Source: Limisphaerales bacterium (lineage in GTDB: Bacteria; Verrucomicrobiota; Verrucomicrobiia; Limisphaerales; UBA11358). From it: a stretch of DNA of 7,289 nt. The stretch lies in NCBI GenBank assembly GCA_027451565.1, contig DAIDJC010000072.1, positions 1 to 7,289 of the forward strand, given 5' to 3'. The notes under the pieces were generated by a model. It worked only from the letters and a program-made list of their open reading frames with translations. It was not told where the DNA came from and ran no database searches. Made by a program: the position numbers and the translations under genes. Positions 1-6,191 of this stretch are shown here, piece after piece; positions within the stretch are counted from its first letter, which is position 1, and each line of letters begins with the position of its first letter.

Positions 1-87
1 GACCGCAAAAATGACCCCGCCGTTTCCAAGGCCTTTCAGAATCATGTTCTGGGTGGCATCGAGTGGGCCTTGGGAATCCAACCCTGA
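1..87 (+). CDS. C-terminal end of a ThuA-like domain protein (5' end outside window)
   Basis: Frame 1 is open from the first base to a TGA at 85-87 and gives 28 residues: DRKNDPAVSKAFQNHV followed by LGGIEWALGIQP. The closing pattern (a DPA/F..H segment, then GGI.WALG) resembles the C-terminus of ThuA-domain proteins (PF06283 type, glutamine-amidotransferase-like fold), which are abundant in Verrucomicrobiota and Planctomycetota and are often linked to sugar metabolism. Only the tail is visible, so no catalytic residue can be checked and the substrate is unknown. The gene runs toward the radical SAM block, so the two transcription units converge. The family call rests on a short motif and is tentative; that a reading frame ends here is more secure than its name. 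Confidence 0.5.
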   Translation, partial: DRKNDPAVSKAFQNHVLGGIEWALGIQP

Positions 88-405
88 CCCCACTGGCGAT
101 CCAGTCCCCGACCAGGTGTTTATGACCACCGGTCACATTGCCGGCCCCTTCCAAGTGGACCGCACCAGTGCGCGCGCTTGGATCGGGGCATGGAACGAAT
201 AGGACAAGGAGGGTTTGCTGGAGGGGCATAATCGGGTGGGAGGTAATTGCAGGAGTTCGGCACGGGAAAGACCGGGAAATCCCACTACGGGGAGCTGGTG
301 GGGGAATCGGCCATCGCGAAAGCGGAGGGGATTGTGTGGGGGCGTGTTTTTCTGCGGAAAGTTTAACCTCTACCCACTACGAAGTGTGAGGGATCCTTTT
401 TAGAA
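88..405. other. Convergent intergenic region, no supported gene
   Basis: This stretch separates the end of the + strand ThuA-like gene from the end of the - strand radical SAM gene. Short open frames exist on both strands, but none has a ribosome binding site, a recognisable motif or protein-like composition. The DNA is G-rich on the + strand from about 200 to 350. Small hairpins are visible: ACTGG-CGAT-CCAGT at 92-105, CGC-GAAA-GCG at 315-324, and the terminator candidate listed separately. No RNA gene was recognised. It may also contain decayed coding sequence, but I cannot show that. Confidence 0.5.
367..401 (+). terminator. Possible intrinsic terminator between convergent genes
   Basis: On the + strand, CCTC (367-370) can pair with GAGG (388-391), and inside it CACT (375-378) pairs with AGTG (383-386) around the loop ACGA. 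A TTTTT run follows at 397-401 after GATCC. The stem is interrupted by an asymmetric internal loop and the T run is not directly adjacent, so it is weak. It sits just beyond the stop of the - strand radical SAM gene. It could end + strand transcription, or its hairpin could protect the 3' end of the - strand message. Confidence 0.25.
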
Positions 406-1752
406 TTAACGCATCCAATAACAATTTTCACAATAGGGATGGCGTGGGCTTTTATTGACGTGAGAACGATAGGTTGCCGCCGAGGCGCCTGTCCACACGG
501 AGCGGATTCTGGATGCCATGTCAATTTGCCAATCACCAAGCTGTAGCAGGCCATAAGACCAAGGATGAAACATATTGCATGGCTGGGCTTCCAAATCGTA
601 GCGGATGAGCAATTCTTTCCACGGGCGGTCGCATCCGTTGGAGGATGTGCGACGCGTGCCGGGAATGGTGAGCGGCCGGTTGCCAAGGTGATCGGGGATA
701 CGGATTTCTATGCCATATTCACCGGCCCGTTTCTGAGCCGCTACAAACAAGGAAGTAATTTCATTGAACCGCAGATCCATCCACGGAGAACCATCTGGTT
801 CTTTAACCATGTTAAAGAGAATCAACCCCGAACCGTGCTCGGCGGCGAAATCCACCATTTTGGGTATTTCTTGGAGATTAAGTTCCTGTACAGTGCAGAG
901 CAAAACCAATTGTTCCGGTGCTGACTGCACCAGCGAGCCAAGTTTTAGCAGTGTGGCCCGCTGTTGGCTAAAATCAGACCCTTTTCGGATTGCCTGTTGA
1001 AGGGGTGCAGTGGTTGCGTCCCAAGAAACGATCATGGCGAACCGCTCCCGGATCATGCGCTCGTAAATCCCGATTGGGCCCGAAAGATTAGTTATGATTT
1101 CCTTTTGCCCCGCAAATCCGAACTCGCCAAGACAATCCAAATATTGGTTCAACCCGGGAATGAGTGTGGATTCACCATAACCGTTAAGACGCAGACTGCG
1201 AACATGGGGAGCAAATTGCCGAATCAATTCACCAAACGCTGGCAGGGGCATGGTTTTTTCTGGAACGTAGCCATCGGTGCGACAGGAGCACATGATGCAG
1301 GCAAAATTGCAGCTTTGGGTGAGTTCTATTAGCAAGGTCTCAGGCCATAGCGGAGTGGCCGGTCGGGCGCGCTTTAGGAACTCCCGACTCCAGGAGATTT
1401 TTTCAGATGGATTCTGAATTTCAACCATGTTGATTAGAAACGGGAGCGTGCCGTCGAGGAAATCCAAGACTGTGGTGTTTGCCAGCCCAAGCAGGATTCC
1501 GTCAATGATGTCATCGTCGTCTACGCCAAGCCAGTTGCGAAAAGTTTCAGGCGATGCGGCGATGGGGCGGGATGCAGCGGCATATGACCAGCGAAGCTGA
1601 TTACCAACCGCGGTTGCATAGCGGCGGTTCATAATGGGCAGCAATTCCCGCCAACTCACATACGCAGCGGGTGTGTCCGGGTGCTCACGAATACGTACGG
1701 AATCCGATGGGGAAAATGGAGCCCAAAGGGCGCTGGTTAGGTCAGCGGGCAT
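406..1752 (-). CDS. Radical SAM protein with SPASM-like C-terminus and novel N-terminal region
   Basis: The 448-residue protein should bind a [4Fe-4S] cluster and S-adenosylmethionine and start radical chemistry on an unknown substrate. The cluster motif is CNFACIMC (Cys148, 152, 155), preceded by a beta strand LLIELTQS. NGYGES (190-195) occupies the position of the GGE SAM-binding motif. Cys374, Cys392, Cys441 and Cys444 (ending CENCYWMR) are spaced like ligands of an auxiliary SPASM/twitch cluster. Residues 1-130 precede the radical SAM barrel and match no domain I can name; they are rich in acidic and aromatic positions and could be a substrate-recognition part. The ATG overlaps the upstream radical SAM gene by 11 nt and lacks a clear Shine-Dalgarno sequence, so translation is probably coupled. 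It is the last gene of the block. It could act on a peptide, as many SPASM proteins do, or on a sugar; the sequence does not decide. Confidence 0.85.
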   Translation of the reverse strand: MPADLTSALWAPFSPSDSVRIREHPDTPAAYVSWRELLPIMNRRYATAVGNQLRWSYAAASRPIAASPETFRNWLGVDDDDIIDGILLGLANTTVLDFLDGTLPFLINMVEIQNPSEKISWSREFLKRARPATPLWPETLLIELTQSCNFACIMCSCRTDGYVPEKTMPLPAFGELIRQFAPHVRSLRLNGYGESTLIPGLNQYLDCLGEFGFAGQKEIITNLSGPIGIYERMIRERFAMIVSWDATTAPLQQAIRKGSDFSQQRATLLKLGSLVQSAPEQLVLLCTVQELNLQEIPKMVDFAAEHGSGLILFNMVKEPDGSPWMDLRFNEITSLFVAAQKRAGEYGIEIRIPDHLGNRPLTIPGTRRTSSNGCDRPWKELLIRYDLEAQPCNMFHPWSYGLLQLGDWQIDMASRIRSVWTGASAATYRSHVNKSPRHPYCENCYWMR

Positions 1753-2713
1753 GGCAAATCATTGAGCCGCAGCCGAGCCGGCAGTTTTTCATGGCGGGTG
1801 CTATGTTATGTCGGGCTTCCCAAAGCTGGCGAAGTGAGTGAGTCCGGACATTTCCGGCGACGGGAAGTCCAAGTTTCTCCATGTGAAAACAAAAACGAAC
1901 CTGGCCGATGACATCAACCATCAGGTTATTGTCCAGTGAGGCACAGATACTTTCAGGCAATTCGACTGGGTTGTGGAAATAGAGGCGAATGTCCTCGAAC
2001 TGGTTTGGCCTTTGATAAATGCGCTCGCCGGCGGCGAGCCGGTTTTTCAACAGGTCAATGCCCGTGTCAATTTTCGATTTGTCACGCGGCCAAAGTTCGG
2101 ATCGCAGATACCAGTCTTGGGGAAGATGACGTACGAAATCCGGCTGAAGCGGTTGGTAAAGGGTGTTGTCGACGTCCAACGACCAAAGCCAGTCCGTCAT
2201 GGCATCCATTTCGTGAAGGTTGTGGTCTCCCAAAATGGTGCTCGTCAAAACCGTAAAACCATTTTGTACGGCGTCGCGAGCCTTCAATAAATGGCGTAAG
2301 CCCCGCAAGGCGCGCTCCCAAGTGCCAGGAATTCCGCGAATGCGGTCGTGAATCTCAGGACGAAAACTATCGAAAGATACGACAGCGCAACGGATGCCGG
2401 AATTCACTATCCAGTTCGCATCGTCTTCCTTGATGAGTGTGCCATTGGTGCTTAGGGTGGCGAACACACCATGGTCTTTGCAATTTTGCGCCACCGCGCG
2501 CAGTGCTGACCGGTCAATAAACTGTTCACCGCCGGTGATGACCAAAGGGATACTGGAATCCCAATCGGCAATCTGTCGGACCACGGAGCAACGCTCCTCG
2601 TCTGTCAGCGAGTTGGGTGGATTTTTTAATTCGTAAATCGCACACTGAACACAGCGAAGGTTGCAGGACAGATTTACATCCAAAAAGATATGCGTCGGGT
2701 TCAGTCTGGCCAT
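1742..2713 (-). CDS. Radical SAM/SPASM-type protein
   Basis: This is a 323-residue radical SAM enzyme. CNLRCVQC at 17-24 supplies Cys17, Cys21 and Cys24 for the [4Fe-4S] cluster; TGGEQ (60-64) is the SAM-binding GGE motif with Gln in place of the usual Pro; LSTNGT (87-92) is the following conserved strand. Cys257, Cys275, Cys311, Cys315 and Cys320 in the C-terminal part, with the run D-x-x-G-Q-V-R-F-C-F and later GNV, fit a SPASM/twitch auxiliary-cluster domain. The start is set at the ATG of MARLNPTH because a strong GGAGG lies 9 nt upstream (2723-2727) and the radical SAM barrel begins at once; the longer frame up to 2800 adds 29 Arg/His-rich residues that are antiparallel noise from the overlapping gene. 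It overlaps the 79-codon frame by 13 nt and the next radical SAM gene by 11 nt. The substrate is unknown; peptide maturation or sugar modification are both possible. Confidence 0.9.
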   Translation of the reverse strand: MARLNPTHIFLDVNLSCNLRCVQCAIYELKNPPNSLTDEERCSVVRQIADWDSSIPLVITGGEQFIDRSALRAVAQNCKDHGVFATLSTNGTLIKEDDANWIVNSGIRCAVVSFDSFRPEIHDRIRGIPGTWERALRGLRHLLKARDAVQNGFTVLTSTILGDHNLHEMDAMTDWLWSLDVDNTLYQPLQPDFVRHLPQDWYLRSELWPRDKSKIDTGIDLLKNRLAAGERIYQRPNQFEDIRLYFHNPVELPESICASLDNNLMVDVIGQVRFCFHMEKLGLPVAGNVRTHSLRQLWEARHNIAPAMKNCRLGCGSMICHAR

Positions 2714-2940
2714 GGGTATGATCCTCCATCCTTGAAACCTTTGCGGTAGGCGATGCTGCGAACGGTGTCGATGACGAGAAAGCCTAAAATCGTCGTCCAA
2801 CTGAGACCGGCGCGACGATATGGCTTAATAATCCACGGCAGATGACGTAGTTGAGGCATCTTTCGCAGCGCGGTTTCTGCGTCCGCCCCGTAAATTTTAC
2901 GGGGGTCGCCTTCGTTTAGAAAAATATCAATCCACGACAT
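2701..2940 (-). CDS. 79-residue frame, probable detached C-terminal tail of the glycosyltransferase
   Basis: The frame encodes 79 residues beginning MSWIDIFLNEGDPRK and ending FKDGGSYPWPD. It is basic, with a hydrophobic segment around residues 47-57 (WTTILGFLVID) followed by VRSIAYRKGFKDG. Such a helix ending in an A..xGf..G pattern is typical of the C-terminal part of bacterial GT2 enzymes. It lies in the same frame as the glycosyltransferase, separated only by TAA and ATT, and has no clear ribosome binding site; a separate protein would depend on reinitiation after the TAA. Joined to the upstream part it would give about 318 residues, a normal GT2 length. Alternatives are an independent small membrane-associated protein or, less likely, a leader-type peptide with a Gly-Gly near its end. 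It overlaps the next gene by 13 nt. Confidence 0.6.
   Translation of the reverse strand: MSWIDIFLNEGDPRKIYGADAETALRKMPQLRHLPWIIKPYRRAGLSWTTILGFLVIDTVRSIAYRKGFKDGGSYPWPD
2723..2727 (-). promoter_or_regulatory. Shine-Dalgarno site GGAGG that fixes the radical SAM start
   Basis: GGAGG on the - strand, 9 nt before the ATG at 2713, lies inside the end of the 79-codon frame, where it encodes part of Gly-Gly-Ser-Tyr. It is the best ribosome binding site within the block and decides between the start at 2713 and the longer frame beginning at 2800. Confidence 0.75.
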
Positions 2941-2943
2941 AAT

Positions 2944-3657
2944 TTATAGCGGCAGGTAACGGTCCACCACAAAACGGCCTCCCAGTCCGTAGCGGTAACA
3001 GGTTTTCCAAACATCGCGAAGTCCCGGACGAAATCGGTGATACACCAAGGCATCTGGGCATCGTTTTAAGACATAACCCGACTTAACCATGCGCAGAGAT
3101 GCGGCAACATCTTCGCCTCCCGCAGAGGGAATGCGTCCGTCAAATCCGCCGCTATGCAGCAGCGCGTCTTTACGGACGGCGCAATTGGCGGTTACGAGAT
3201 AGGGAATGTAATCCGGATTATTTCGGTCGTGAGGCAGGGGGTCTAAAAGTCGGTGAAAATCATAATACCTGCTAAAAATGTCTTTGCCTTCCGCCAGGGT
3301 CTGGCCACCAAGTCCGCCGACATCAGCGCCGGCAGATTCCATGGCCAAAATAAAGTATTCAACCCATCCAGGGGCTGGCCGACAGTCGTCATCAGTAAAT
3401 AGGAGCAAGTCGCTGCGAGCCAGCAGCACGCCGGTATTGCGGGATTTACCTGGCCCTGAATTCTTTTCGTTGCGTTTGATACGCAATTTGAACGGCCATC
3501 CTGATTCCGAAATTTGGTCGGCGATTGGTTTGGCAGATGCGTCATCAATAACCAGCACCTCAAATTCACGGCAGGTTTGTCTGGCGAGAGACGTGAGCAT
3601 TCCGCTCAACTCATCAGAGCGGTTATATGTAGGAACGATGACGGTGGCCTTTGGCAT
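2944..3657 (-). CDS. Family 2 glycosyltransferase (GT-A fold), probably C-terminally truncated
   Basis: This should transfer a sugar from a nucleotide-sugar donor, acting at the cytoplasm or inner membrane face. Counting from the ATG at 3657 (237 residues), VPTYNR (8-13) starts the GT-A fold, DDAS (38-41) contacts the nucleotide, TDDD (88-91) is the DXD metal-binding motif, GGED (180-183) carries the likely catalytic base, and the YHRFRP segment around His207 is the usual motif after it. All catalytic elements are therefore present. The protein stops at TAA (2944-2946) right after RYLPL, shorter than most relatives, and the same frame resumes two codons later. The start is chosen because MPKATVIVPTYNR is a standard N-terminus and GGGGG lies 5 nt upstream. 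An alternative TTG at 3798 with GGAGG 6 nt upstream would add 47 Ser/Thr/Gln-rich residues of no GT2 character. First gene of the block with two radical SAM enzymes; acceptor unknown. Confidence 0.85.
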   Translation of the reverse strand: MPKATVIVPTYNRSDELSGMLTSLARQTCREFEVLVIDDASAKPIADQISESGWPFKLRIKRNEKNSGPGKSRNTGVLLARSDLLLFTDDDCRPAPGWVEYFILAMESAGADVGGLGGQTLAEGKDIFSRYYDFHRLLDPLPHDRNNPDYIPYLVTANCAVRKDALLHSGGFDGRIPSAGGEDVAASLRMVKSGYVLKRCPDALVYHRFRPGLRDVWKTCYRYGLGGRFVVDRYLPL

Positions 3658-3662
3658 TTTTA

Positions 3663-3667
3663 CCCCC
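3663..3667 (-). promoter_or_regulatory. Probable ribosome binding site for the glycosyltransferase
   Basis: The - strand reads TGGGGGTAAAAATG, placing a G-run 5 nt before the chosen ATG at 3657. Pairing with the anti-Shine-Dalgarno sequence would include G-U pairs, so the site is acceptable rather than ideal. It supports the short start over the one at 3750, which has no such site, but it competes with the TTG start at 3798. Confidence 0.4.
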
Positions 3668-3705
3668 AAAATACGTGTTGGGGGATGCGATGAATTCTTA
3701 ATTAA

Positions 3706-3722
3706 TTGCACTGAGGGTGCAA
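3706..3722. repeat. Perfect 6-bp inverted repeat TTGCAC-N5-GTGCAA
   Basis: The sequence TTGCACTGAGGGTGCAA has 6-bp arms (3706-3711 and 3717-3722) and a 5-base spacer. It lies 49 nt before the chosen glycosyltransferase ATG and next to an AT-rich tract (AATTAATTAAGAATTC on the - strand). It could be an operator or a 5' leader hairpin. On the - strand TTGCAC and, 17 nt later, AAGAAT resemble a poor -35/-10 pair, which would put a promoter across the palindrome. If the TTG at 3798 is the real start, it lies inside the coding sequence and has no such role. Confidence 0.3.
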
Positions 3723-3811
3723 CAATTTGTTGAGATGTGGTTGAGGACATTTGGCGGATTGGTCTGGAATTGACACCACTGAACATTTTGAAGTCCAAAC
3801 CAAGCCTCCGT

Positions 3812-3839
3812 TAAAAAAGTGTCTTCACTGTAAAAAGTG
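3812..3839. repeat. Paired direct repeats TAAAAAAGTG / TAAAAAGTG
   Basis: Two near-identical A-tract words occur at 3812-3821 and 3831-3839, 19 nt apart, close to two helical turns. The second also forms a 4-bp stem, CACT (3826-3829) with AGTG (3836-3839). The pair lies in the AT-rich leader of the glycosyltransferase/radical SAM block. It could be a tandem binding site for a regulator or simple low-complexity DNA. No convincing -35/-10 promoter could be placed with it. Confidence 0.25.
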
Positions 3840-3879
3840 GTTTTTTCCCAATCCTAAAACCCCATTCCATCGTATCCGT

Positions 3880-3930
3880 GTTAGCAACCCCGTCTAGGCG
3901 ACTGGGTGTGCGTCATGGCATGGTGACGGG
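3880..3930 (+). mobile_element. Possible left end of the IS66-type relic
   Basis: The stretch beginning GTTAGCAACCCCGTCTAGGC directly precedes the TnpA-like relic. IS66 elements typically start with GTAAGCG-like terminal repeats and have a short GC-rich leader before the first gene, so 3880 is a plausible left border. No matching inverted copy was found between 4240 and 4290, consistent with a truncated element, and no target-site duplication can be assigned. Confidence 0.3.
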
Positions 3931-4247
3931 ATGAAAAACATCCCCATTCGCAAGCGATTGACTCCCGCCCAGCGTGAAAGGATTCTTGCCGCCTACCGGC
4001 AATCTTCGCTGACCCAACCCAAGTTTGCCCGCTAATATAATATTGGCACATCCGCTCTGCGAACTTGGTTGCGCCAATCTGCATCCAAGCCTCCGTCCCG
4101 TGCCCCCGCCTTTTTGCCGATCCCCAAACTTCCGCCCCGGTTTATTGTGGCGTCGTCTTGGAACTGCAATTCAACCAGTCCAATGTCCGGTTTGCCAGCC
4201 CGGAGGACGTTGCTTTCGCCCTTTTCTTCTACGGACGCATCACCCAA
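3931..4247 (+). pseudogene. Decayed IS66-type TnpA-like (transposase accessory, helix-turn-helix) gene
   Basis: From the ATG at 3931 the frame reads MKNIPIRKRLTPAQRERILA, then AYRQSSLTQPKFAR, a TAA at 4033-4035, and in the same frame YNIGTSALRTWLRQSASKPP. The pattern (AQRE.ILAAYR.SGLTQ.EFAR..GI..STL..WLR) is the helix-turn-helix of the small OrfA/TnpA protein of IS66-family elements, with the TAA standing for one residue before the recognition helix. After about 4141 the likely continuation shifts frame (VVLELQFNQSNVRFASPEDV), suggesting an added frameshift; the end point is approximate. No TnpB or TnpC follows, since the DNA passes straight into the end of ccsA. It is a dead fragment, and marks a past insertion between the cytochrome c genes and the glycosyltransferase block. 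Confidence 0.65.
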
Positions 4248-4280
4248 CGCGCATTCTTTGATCCGGCTTGTTGGAAAGCG

Positions 4281-6191
4281 TCAGGCGTTGATGATTGGCG
4301 CTTGGGAGCGGGTCCCATTCGCCATGCTCTTCCACATGCGGGCGGGAAGCAGCCCCAAGGCAATCAATCCACACTGGCTCAAGACAAAAGCCATCAGCCA
4401 TTTGAAGGCGGCGTCGGTGAATCCGTAACTGTGCAAACCGATGCCAAGCATGTTGACGCCAAACCAGGACCAACTGGTGACGATGTTGCCGCCGATGGCG
4501 CACACCACCAGGCCGCGCTCACGGATCATTCCGCCCCAGCGCAAATGAAGAATCAGGGCATTCCAAAGCACGATGATCAAGGCTCCGTTTTCCTTGGGGT
4601 CCCAGCCCCAAAACCGGCCCCAGGATTGATCGGCCCATATTCCGCCCAGCACGGTGCCCACAAAACTGAAGAGGGTGGCAAAACAAACGATGCCATAAAT
4701 CATGCGTGCGAGAGAGCGACTGGTGTCGGGATCCAGTGTGCGGGTGAACACGCCCCGAAAAATATAAATCACCGCCAGAAAACCTGCCACAAACGTGCTT
4801 GCATATCCCAGGGTGACCACCACCACGTGGGTGGCCAGCCAGAAATTGGTGTCCAGCACCGCTCTCATCATTTCCATCGTGTCCCCATCCAGGGCCAGAT
4901 TCTGGGCTATAATCAGGGTGATAAACCCCATTCCGGAGGAAACCACCGCGCCGATGCCATTTTTATGCAAGGTTTCCAAAACCAACCCCAGCAGTACCGC
5001 GCCCCAGCCGATGAAAATGGCTGAGGAATAAAGGTTGGTCACAGGGGGCCGTCCTTGCAGGACAATGCGATAGACCAAGCCCGTGCTATGAATGAAAAGC
5101 CCCAGCATGATGAGCCAGACCGCGGTCCGCCGCAGCGTGGCGGAAAGATTGAACCATGAAAGCACCGCCAGGAGGCCGGCGAGGACGTAGATGACCATGG
5201 CATTATAAAATGGCTGCATCTGGTTGAAAAACACCTCCGCGCGGAGCCGCGCTGATCGGGCGCCCAGAATGGGCACATCCGCAGATGCCTCATCCGCCAG
5301 CGCCGCATTAAAGGCTGCCGCGTCATGTTTCTGCAACGCATCCGACATCGCGGCAAATTGCAGCAGGCTGGGCGGCACACTGCCGGTTTTTGCCGCCTGG
5401 AGCAGCACCGTGCTGGACCGCTGCCATTTTCCCCCGTCCGCATCCGGAGGAATGATGAGAGGCGGCTCCAATTGATCCATGTAGTCAAATCTTTGAAGAT
5501 TGGCAAGAAACCCGTTGAAAACATCCCGGTCGTAGGGTTTGCCCGCCTGCTCGGCGCGCACTGCTTCCACGCCGGACGGAATGGATTGCAGGTATTGCTC
5601 CAATTCACTTTTCCAATCGCCTGTCTGCGGCGGCAAAAGTGTGGCCTTCATTTGCGCGTACAGTTCCAATCGCTGATGCACCTTGATGGCCGCGTGTTGG
5701 TAGGCGCTCCTGTCGGTTGCGGCCACATTGGTCTGGATTTTTTGGTATTCCGCGTCAAAAACCTCCATTTGCGGCTGGATTTCATTCCATGAATAGTGGC
5801 GCCCGTCCTGTTGTGCCGCCAGGTCACGGGTGGGCAGTTTGAGAAAAGTGATCAAATCAGGATTATCCACACGGAACACCGGCCAGGCATCGGCTGTGGC
5901 CGGGTTCATCATCACATTCGCCAGCCATTCAGAGGCGGAAATGATGGCGGGATGCTGGTTCCATTCCTTCCATGGCTCCAGGTCCAGGGTTTGTTTTTCG
6001 GCAATTTGCAAAAGGGTGTTGCGCGCCAATGAATCAATGGGCTTCATCCGTCCATTGAAGACCACCGGCAATTGGCCAAACTTGGAAAAGGCGTAATCAT
6101 GATCCACCGGCGGTTGAATCTGGGTCAGGAACCAGATGGCCATCACGGCCATGGCCATGGGAGGGATCCATTTTTGAATTAAAGGCTTCAT
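4281..6191 (-). CDS. ccsA: Cytochrome c biogenesis protein CcsA/ResC, long form with periplasmic N-terminal domain
   Basis: The 636-residue membrane protein is the heme-handling half of the System II cytochrome c synthetase. A single N-terminal membrane segment (about 10-24) is followed by a soluble region to about 325 that starts with the GRMKPIDSLAR motif (47-57) and is presumably outside the membrane. The multi-spanning CcsA domain follows from about 330. It carries the WWD signature WGRFWGWDPKE (524-534), the conserved RPPVTNLYSS (381-390), and His368, His455 and His587 in the positions expected for heme-ligating histidines. The start at 6191 is chosen because its ATGA overlaps the stop of resB, with GGAAAG 4 nt upstream; the longer frame to 6290 is antisense-like noise inside resB. 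Ordinary CcsA proteins have about 300 residues, so half of this one is the extra domain, also known from fused CcsBA proteins. No terminator is evident after the stop. Confidence 0.92.
   Translation of the reverse strand: MKPLIQKWIPPMAMAVMAIWFLTQIQPPVDHDYAFSKFGQLPVVFNGRMKPIDSLARNTLLQIAEKQTLDLEPWKEWNQHPAIISASEWLANVMMNPATADAWPVFRVDNPDLITFLKLPTRDLAAQQDGRHYSWNEIQPQMEVFDAEYQKIQTNVAATDRSAYQHAAIKVHQRLELYAQMKATLLPPQTGDWKSELEQYLQSIPSGVEAVRAEQAGKPYDRDVFNGFLANLQRFDYMDQLEPPLIIPPDADGGKWQRSSTVLLQAAKTGSVPPSLLQFAAMSDALQKHDAAAFNAALADEASADVPILGARSARLRAEVFFNQMQPFYNAMVIYVLAGLLAVLSWFNLSATLRRTAVWLIMLGLFIHSTGLVYRIVLQGRPPVTNLYSSAIFIGWGAVLLGLVLETLHKNGIGAVVSSGMGFITLIIAQNLALDGDTMEMMRAVLDTNFWLATHVVVVTLGYASTFVAGFLAVIYIFRGVFTRTLDPDTSRSLARMIYGIVCFATLFSFVGTVLGGIWADQSWGRFWGWDPKENGALIIVLWNALILHLRWGGMIRERGLVVCAIGGNIVTSWSWFGVNMLGIGLHSYGFTDAAFKWLMAFVLSQCGLIALGLLPARMWKSMANGTRSQAPIINA

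Noticed and set aside
92..105. Hairpin ACTGG-CGAT-CCAGT just after the ThuA-like stop
   Set aside because: The stem has 5 bp with no T run after it; too weak to call a terminator.
11..202. 63-codon + strand frame near the left edge
   Set aside because: Frame 1 ends a recognisable protein across the same DNA, and this frame has no ribosome binding site or motif.
2714..2800. 29-residue N-terminal extension of the first radical SAM protein
   Set aside because: It is Arg/His-rich, overlaps the 79-codon frame, and a GGAGG site points to the ATG at 2713.
3800..4096. 12-base repeat CCAAGCCTCCGT at 3800-3811 and 4085-4096
   Set aside because: One or two shared 12-mers are expected by chance in a window of this length, and there is no extended similarity around them.
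4065..5024. Long + strand open frame of 319 codons
   Set aside because: Most of it is antisense to the clearly conserved ccsA gene; its composition (many His, Gln, Pro and Gly) is that of a shadow frame. Only its first part overlaps the IS66 relic.
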